From Nocardioides humilatus (GTDB taxonomy: Bacteria > Actinomycetota > Actinomycetes > Propionibacteriales > Nocardioidaceae): a DNA stretch of 64,000 nt. Both the position numbers and the translations under genes were made by a program. Each line of letters begins with the position of its first letter. Position 1 is the stretch's first letter. The stretch spans positions 62,001 to 126,000 of the forward strand of contig NZ_VUJV01000005.1 in the NCBI RefSeq assembly GCF_008373755.1. Reading direction: 5' to 3'. The notes under the pieces are model-generated. The model was not told where the DNA came from. It made no database searches and saw only the letters and a program-made list of their open reading frames with translations. Positions 59,870 through 64,000 of the stretch are shown piece by piece.

Positions 59870-62131
59870 TTAGACCCGTTCGAGCCGCGCCGGCACGTAC
59901 TTGTGCCACGGCGTGCCCGCCAGCCAGTCGCGGTGGCGGAGCGAGGTCAGCTCGTTGGGCGCGACGCCCGGCGTCCCGTCGGCGTGCTGGACGCCCATGC
60001 CGTTGGGGAGGGAGACGTGGCCGGGCTGGAGCGTGTCGGTCACCTCGACGGTCGCCTGAGCGGCACCACGCTCGGTGACGACGCGCAGCGCGTCGCCGGT
60101 CCCTACGCCCAAGGCGGCGGCGTCGGTCGGGTTGATCCGCAGCGCGCCGTCGGCGTCGCGGCGCCGCCATGACGGGTCACGGATGATCGTGTTGGCCGTG
60201 AACGCTCGGCGCTCGCCGGCAGAAAGGACGAACGGGAAGTCCTCGGTCGTCCACGAGCTCGGCTCGTCGGCCAGGGCCCGCATCCGCTCGATCAGCTCGG
60301 GAACCTCGAGGGTGAAGCGACGGTCGGGCCGACGTACGTAGTTCCAGGCGTGCTCGTAGTCGTCACGGGTGAAGACCACGCCTTCGCCCTCGAGCGTCTT
60401 GAGGAACAGCTGGTTGCCCGGCTCGAAGCCGGGCCCGGTGAAGCCGGCCCGAGCGACCGACTCCGGCTGTCCCATCGCGCACAGCTGCGCGAGTCCCCAG
60501 ATCGCGGCGGTGCCCCGGGCGTCGCCGAGTGTGGGCCCGAGCGTTTCGTAGAGCACGTGGGCCGCGAGACCCATCAGGTCGGGATTGCTGGAGACGGCGG
60601 CGAAGAACGCATCGGCGTACGCCGGCAACCCCTGCTCCGCTGCGGCGCTCAAGGTCGCGAGGGTCTCGGGGTCGACGACGTCGAGCTCGCGCACCAGCCG
60701 GGCGTAGATCTCCGGCTCGGGCAGAGTGCCGGACAACGGCTCCATCAGCGGTGCGCGGAGGTGGAAGACGTTCTGCGGGAAGTCGACGTTGAAGAACGTG
60801 CACTCCCACTTCTCGAACTGGCTCGCCGCAGGCAGCACGTAGTCGGCCAGCTGGGCCGTCTCGGTCATGGCGATGTCGACGACGACGCTCAGCTCCAGCT
60901 TGGCCATGGCCTTGCGGAAGGAGTCGGAGTCGGCGAGCGAGTGGGCAGGGTTGACGCTGTCGATCCACATCGCGCGGAAGCGGTCGGGGTGGTCGGTGTC
61001 GATCTCTTCAGCGATCGAGTTGCACGGCACCAGGCCGGCGATGATCCGCGCGCCGGTGACAGGAGTACGACGAGAGCCGCTCCCGCCGCCGGACCCGGTC
61101 CCCGCGATCGCGGCGAACGTCGAGTGCACGAACATCCCGCCCCGCTTGGCGAAGTTGCCCGTGAGGATCCACAGCATCTTGTTGAGGTAGGAGCTCAGCG
61201 TGCTGTGCGGCGCCTGCTGGATGCCGAGGTCCTCGTAGGTGCACGCGCTCTCGGCGGAGGCGATCCGGCGCGCGGTCGTCCGCAGCAGCTCCTCGGACAC
61301 CCCGCATCGGGTGGCGTAGTCGGCGACGTCGACGGCCCGGTAGGCCTCCAGGACCGGCTCCGCGCCGGAGGTGTGGTCGGCGATGAACGCGTGGTCGACC
61401 AAGTCCTCCTGGACCATGACGGCACCCAGGGCCGCCAGGCACCACGCGTCGGTGCCCGGCTTCACCTGCAGGTGGATGTCGGCCATCGCGGCGGTCTCGC
61501 TGCGGCGCGGGTCGATGACCACCATGCAGCGATCAGGATCGGCGGCCATCTCCTTGAGCACGGGGCGGGCGCGCGGGAAGGAGTGCGACTGCCACGGGTT
61601 CTTGCCGACGAACACCACGACCTCGGCGTGCTCGAAGTCGCCCTTGGTGTGGCCGCCGTAGAGGCGCCCGTCGACATACATCTCGCCGGTCTTCTCCTGA
61701 GCGAGCGCGTTGGAGCGGTACTTCGCGCCGACCGCCGCCTGCAGCGACTGGCCGTATCCGGCCCCGAGGTGGTTGCCCTGGCCGCCGCCTCCGTAGAAGA
61801 AGATCTTGTCGCCGCCGAGCTCGTCGCGGACCTGGCGCAGGCGGGCTGCGATCTCGGTGATCGCGGTGTCCCAGTCGATCTCCTCGAAGCTGCCGTCAGC
61901 GCGGCGGCGCAGCGGGCTGGTCAGTCGTTGGGTGCCGTTCTGGTAGCGGTCCAGGCGCAGCGGCTTCTCGCAGGTGTAGCCCTCGGAGGCGGGGTGCGAC
62001 TTGTCGCCGCGGATCCGGACCAGTCGCCGGTCCTCGACCTGCACCTCGATCCCGCAGTTGCACTCGCAGAGGATGCACGCGCCCTTCTGCCAGCCGTCCT
62101 GCTGGGTCGCTGCTGCGGTCTCCGTGGTCAT
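59870..62131 (-). CDS. molybdopterin-dependent oxidoreductase with [4Fe-4S] domain
   Basis: The 753-residue protein has the N-terminal Molybdop_Fe4S4 motif with Cys19, Cys22, Cys26 and Cys54 (CILCECNCGIEV...GYTCEKP). The main molybdopterin domain has FYGGGGQGNHLGAGYG, VVFVGKNPWQSHSFPRARP, ADYVLPAASQFEKWECTFF and a C-terminal dinucleotide-binding part. No Tat signal is visible, so it is cytoplasmic. It is like DMSO-reductase-family formate or nitrate enzymes, but substrate and electron partner are not evident. Confidence 0.92.
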   Translation of the reverse strand: MTTETAAATQQDGWQKGACILCECNCGIEVQVEDRRLVRIRGDKSHPASEGYTCEKPLRLDRYQNGTQRLTSPLRRRADGSFEEIDWDTAITEIAARLRQVRDELGGDKIFFYGGGGQGNHLGAGYGQSLQAAVGAKYRSNALAQEKTGEMYVDGRLYGGHTKGDFEHAEVVVFVGKNPWQSHSFPRARPVLKEMAADPDRCMVVIDPRRSETAAMADIHLQVKPGTDAWCLAALGAVMVQEDLVDHAFIADHTSGAEPVLEAYRAVDVADYATRCGVSEELLRTTARRIASAESACTYEDLGIQQAPHSTLSSYLNKMLWILTGNFAKRGGMFVHSTFAAIAGTGSGGGSGSRRTPVTGARIIAGLVPCNSIAEEIDTDHPDRFRAMWIDSVNPAHSLADSDSFRKAMAKLELSVVVDIAMTETAQLADYVLPAASQFEKWECTFFNVDFPQNVFHLRAPLMEPLSGTLPEPEIYARLVRELDVVDPETLATLSAAAEQGLPAYADAFFAAVSSNPDLMGLAAHVLYETLGPTLGDARGTAAIWGLAQLCAMGQPESVARAGFTGPGFEPGNQLFLKTLEGEGVVFTRDDYEHAWNYVRRPDRRFTLEVPELIERMRALADEPSSWTTEDFPFVLSAGERRAFTANTIIRDPSWRRRDADGALRINPTDAAALGVGTGDALRVVTERGAAQATVEVTDTLQPGHVSLPNGMGVQHADGTPGVAPNELTSLRHRDWLAGTPWHKYVPARLERV

Positions 62132-62150
62132 GTCGCTCCATCCACCGGGT

Positions 62151-62166
62151 TATGACAACTGTCATA
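62151..62166. promoter_or_regulatory. perfect palindrome between divergent genes
   Basis: TATGACA-AC-TGTCATA is a perfect inverted repeat in the middle of the 52-base space between the starts of the molybdopterin enzyme (62131) and the ABM gene (62184). It is well placed for a TetR- or MarR-like repressor to control both. No regulator gene is adjacent. Confidence 0.5.
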
Positions 62167-62183
62167 GACAGTAGGGTCGGCCC

Positions 62184-62501
62184 GTGCTGGTCGTCAACAG
62201 GTTCCGCGTCTCCGCGTCGCAGGAAGCGGCGTTCCGGGCCGACCTGACCGTTGCCCACGACGTCCTCGCGGCCCGACCCGGCTACGTCGGCGGCGAGATC
62301 GGCCGCAACCTCGACGACCCCGACCTCTGGGTGCTGACCACCCGGTGGGAGAGCGTGGGCGCCTACCGGCGGGCGCTGTCGTCGTACGACGTGAAGCTGA
62401 GCGCCGTCCCGATCCTCAGCCGTGCTCTGGACGAGCCCAGCGCCTACGAGGTCGTCGAGCCCGACTCGGTGCTCAACGTCGCGGAGTCCCGCGCCACCTG
62501 A
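62184..62501 (+). CDS. antibiotic biosynthesis monooxygenase (ABM) domain protein
   Basis: The 105-residue protein has VVNRFRVSASQEAAFRADLTVAHDVLAARPGYVGGEIGRNLDDPDLWVLTTRWESVGAYRRAL, the ABM ferredoxin-like fold of small heme-degrading or quinone monooxygenases. GTG at 62184. The 3' end overlaps the convergent cyclase by 58 bases. Substrate unknown. Confidence 0.88.
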   Translation: MLVVNRFRVSASQEAAFRADLTVAHDVLAARPGYVGGEIGRNLDDPDLWVLTTRWESVGAYRRALSSYDVKLSAVPILSRALDEPSAYEVVEPDSVLNVAESRAT

Positions 62502-63814
62502 CCGGGTTCGGGCGCGAGCGTGAAGACGACCTGCTCGCCCGTCAGACCCCTGACGGCCATCGCGCCCCGCTCGACCACCTGTGCGCTGCTGAGCCGCGCG
62601 GCATCCTCGTCCACAAGGACCTCCCCGGCGGCCGCCTCGGCGCACAGCCGCGCCGCCAGGTTCACGGCCGTGCCGATCGCCGTGTATTCCATCCGCTCGC
62701 TGGTCTCGATGGTCCCGACCGTGACGGTCCCGCTCGCCACACCGATCCCCAGGCCGAGCGGATGGATCTTGGTCGCCCAACGTTGCAGCACCGGGCTCAT
62801 CGCAGCGTGGAGGTCACGCGCGAGGGCGAGGGCGACGTCGGCGTGGTCGTCGCGGGGGAGAGGCGCTCCGACGAGCACCAGGATGCCGTCGCCCGCGTAG
62901 TCGGTCACCGTCCCGCCGTGCCGGCCGACGACCTCGCCCGCCACGTCGTAGTACTCGGTCAGGAGGTCCACCACCGCCTGCGACGGCACCCCCTCGGCGT
63001 AGGCGGTGAAGTTGCGCAGGTCGGCCGCCACGACGGTGAGCTCTGCCTGGTGCGGCTGCATAACCGAGGACAGGCCCTTGGCGTCGACGAGCTCGGTCAC
63101 TCGTGGGGACAGGAAGCGACTCAGGAAGACGCCGCGGCGGGCGCGTGCTGCGGTGTGGCGGAACTGACCCCACGTGACGCAGAGGAGCGCGACGCTGCCG
63201 AAGACGCCGGCGATCACCGGCGATGATCCGATCGACAGCACCAGCAGCGCGGAGGCGATCGCCAGAGATGCTGCCCGGTCCCGTTCGGACGGGTCGACCC
63301 GGTGCCGCGCCAGGGTCGCCCAGCCGACGAGGAATGCTGCAGCGACGACCAACCAGTACGCCTCGAACACCCAGAACCCGGTCCGCCCGAGGGCGCCGGG
63401 TTCAAACGCGGCGAGCTCGTAGTCGGTGAGCCGGGTCTCGGCGAGGACGATCGACGCGACGGCGTGCCAAGCGGCGAGGGCGAGGGCGATCCGGATCACG
63501 ACCCGCACCCTCCGGGCGCTCCGCTCGTCGACGTCGGAGGTGTCGAGGACGGTCCGCATGTAGAGCGCTGAGATCGCCGGCACCGCGGCCTCGAAGAGTC
63601 CCTGGAGCCGGGTCAGCATCCCGAACGTCCCGTCGGCGGCGTCGTCCATCGCCGGCACGGTGCTCGCGTAGGCCCACCCGGTCAGCAGGTAGATGAGGGC
63701 CACCAACACGTTGGACCGGGTGCGTTCCTGCGACGTCAGCAGGACCAGGCCGATGCCGGCGCAGATGCCGCCGATGGCGAACCCGGCGAGCAGGTACTCG
63801 TTCGCGTCGTCCAT
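62444..63814 (-). CDS. membrane class III adenylate/guanylate cyclase
   Basis: The 456-residue protein has about six membrane segments in residues 5-235 and a class III cyclase domain from about residue 255: AADLRNFTAYAEGVP with the first metal Asp, DYAGDGILVLVGAPLP with the second, and GTAVNLAARLCAEAA near the C-terminus. No HAMP domain is seen, unlike the cyclase at 18063. A paralog lies 9 bases upstream on the same strand. Confidence 0.92.
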   Translation of the reverse strand: MDDANEYLLAGFAIGGICAGIGLVLLTSQERTRSNVLVALIYLLTGWAYASTVPAMDDAADGTFGMLTRLQGLFEAAVPAISALYMRTVLDTSDVDERSARRVRVVIRIALALAAWHAVASIVLAETRLTDYELAAFEPGALGRTGFWVFEAYWLVVAAAFLVGWATLARHRVDPSERDRAASLAIASALLVLSIGSSPVIAGVFGSVALLCVTWGQFRHTAARARRGVFLSRFLSPRVTELVDAKGLSSVMQPHQAELTVVAADLRNFTAYAEGVPSQAVVDLLTEYYDVAGEVVGRHGGTVTDYAGDGILVLVGAPLPRDDHADVALALARDLHAAMSPVLQRWATKIHPLGLGIGVASGTVTVGTIETSERMEYTAIGTAVNLAARLCAEAAAGEVLVDEDAARLSSAQVVERGAMAVRGLTGEQVVFTLAPEPGQVARDSATLSTESGSTTS

Positions 63815-63823
63815 GCCGAAACC

Positions 63824-64000
63824 TCAGACGGCTCCGAGCTCGAAGACGGTCTGCAGGCCGATCAGCCCCTTGACCGGCATCGCCTCGCGGCGCTTCACCC
63901 GGCTGTTCGCCGCGAGCTGCGCCGTCCGTTCGTCCATCAACACCTCGCCCGCCCGGGCGGCCGAACACAGTCGGGCCGCGAGGTTCACCGGAGTGCCCAC
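63824..64000 (-). CDS. class III cyclase C-terminal fragment (cut by window edge)
   Basis: Reading from the window edge, 58 codons end in TGA at 63824: GTPVNLAARLCSAARAGEVL...MPVKGLIGLQTVFELGAV. This matches the end of the next cyclase (GTAVNLAARLCAEAAAGEVLVDED), so a tandem paralog continues outside the window. Confidence 0.85.
   Translation of the reverse strand: MGTPVNLAARLCSAARAGEVLMDERTAQLAANSRVKRREAMPVKGLIGLQTVFELGAV

Noticed and set aside
63402-63968. Open minus-strand frame of 188 codons at the right edge
   Set aside because: It is out of frame with the two cyclases that cover the same bases and has no motif; the cyclase fragment 63824-64000 explains the region.

Overview
The window is GC-rich chromosomal DNA from an actinobacterium. 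Gene content and order point to the Nocardioides/Propionibacteriales side: hrcA-dnaJ-rsmE-HIT-phoH-ybeY-CBS-era-leuA-recO-uppS in one direction, DUF3097, a septum-formation lipoprotein pair, an actinobacterial-type leuA leader, and a likely 10-methyl fatty acid gene pair. The genus is an inference from gene order and style, not from a marker gene. No tRNA, rRNA, CRISPR array, transposase or integrase was seen, and no stretch longer than 300 bases lacks a gene or an annotated element.

Left part (1-17,000): the start of an HPP-family membrane protein runs off the left edge. Then come comEC and holA (DNA uptake channel and clamp-loader delta), convergent rpsT behind a strong shared hairpin, an integral membrane protein, a kinase-like phosphotransferase, lepA with a translationally coupled lipoprotein, an SDR divergent from an antibiotic-phosphotransferase-like gene, a DUF695-like protein, a MOSC protein, a long-chain acyl-CoA synthetase, a Tat-type intradiol-dioxygenase-like lipoprotein, hemW and a TM2 protein.

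Middle (17,000-41,000): DUF3097, a membrane class III nucleotidyl cyclase and a metallo-beta-lactamase-fold protein precede the hrcA-dnaJ-rsmE stress operon, which has a perfect CIRCE operator. Accessory genes follow: a winged-helix protein, an acyltransferase, an SRPBCC protein, a secreted SGNH hydrolase, two secreted MBG-repeat paralogs with matching 94-base leaders, and an ECF sigma factor with two GerMN/Gmad2 partners. The backbone resumes with HIT, phoH, ybeY, a CBS-domain membrane protein and a cytidine-deaminase-like protein that lacks its active site. It is interrupted again by a FAD oxidoreductase/methyltransferase pair resembling the system that makes 10-methyl branched fatty acids.

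Right part (41,000-64,000): a tight operon encodes a 1,441-residue secreted RTX/cadherin-like/beta-helix protein, three phage-tail-collar (MdpB-like) proteins and a GNAT acetyltransferase. Two DUF6916-like proteins lie beside it, one of them Tat-exported. This is the best candidate in the window for an uncharacterised surface system. The backbone then returns with era (coupled to a siderophore-interacting protein), leuA behind a leucine leader peptide with a hairpin, recO and uppS. Between recO and uppS sits a gene for an AbiEi/DUF559-like protein bounded by two 86-base palindromic repeats. The window ends with a zinc metallopeptidase lipoprotein, a His-rich membrane protein behind a Zur/Fur-like box, a hydrolase, a molybdopterin oxidoreductase divergent from an ABM monooxygenase across a palindrome, and two tandem class III cyclases, the second cut by the right edge.
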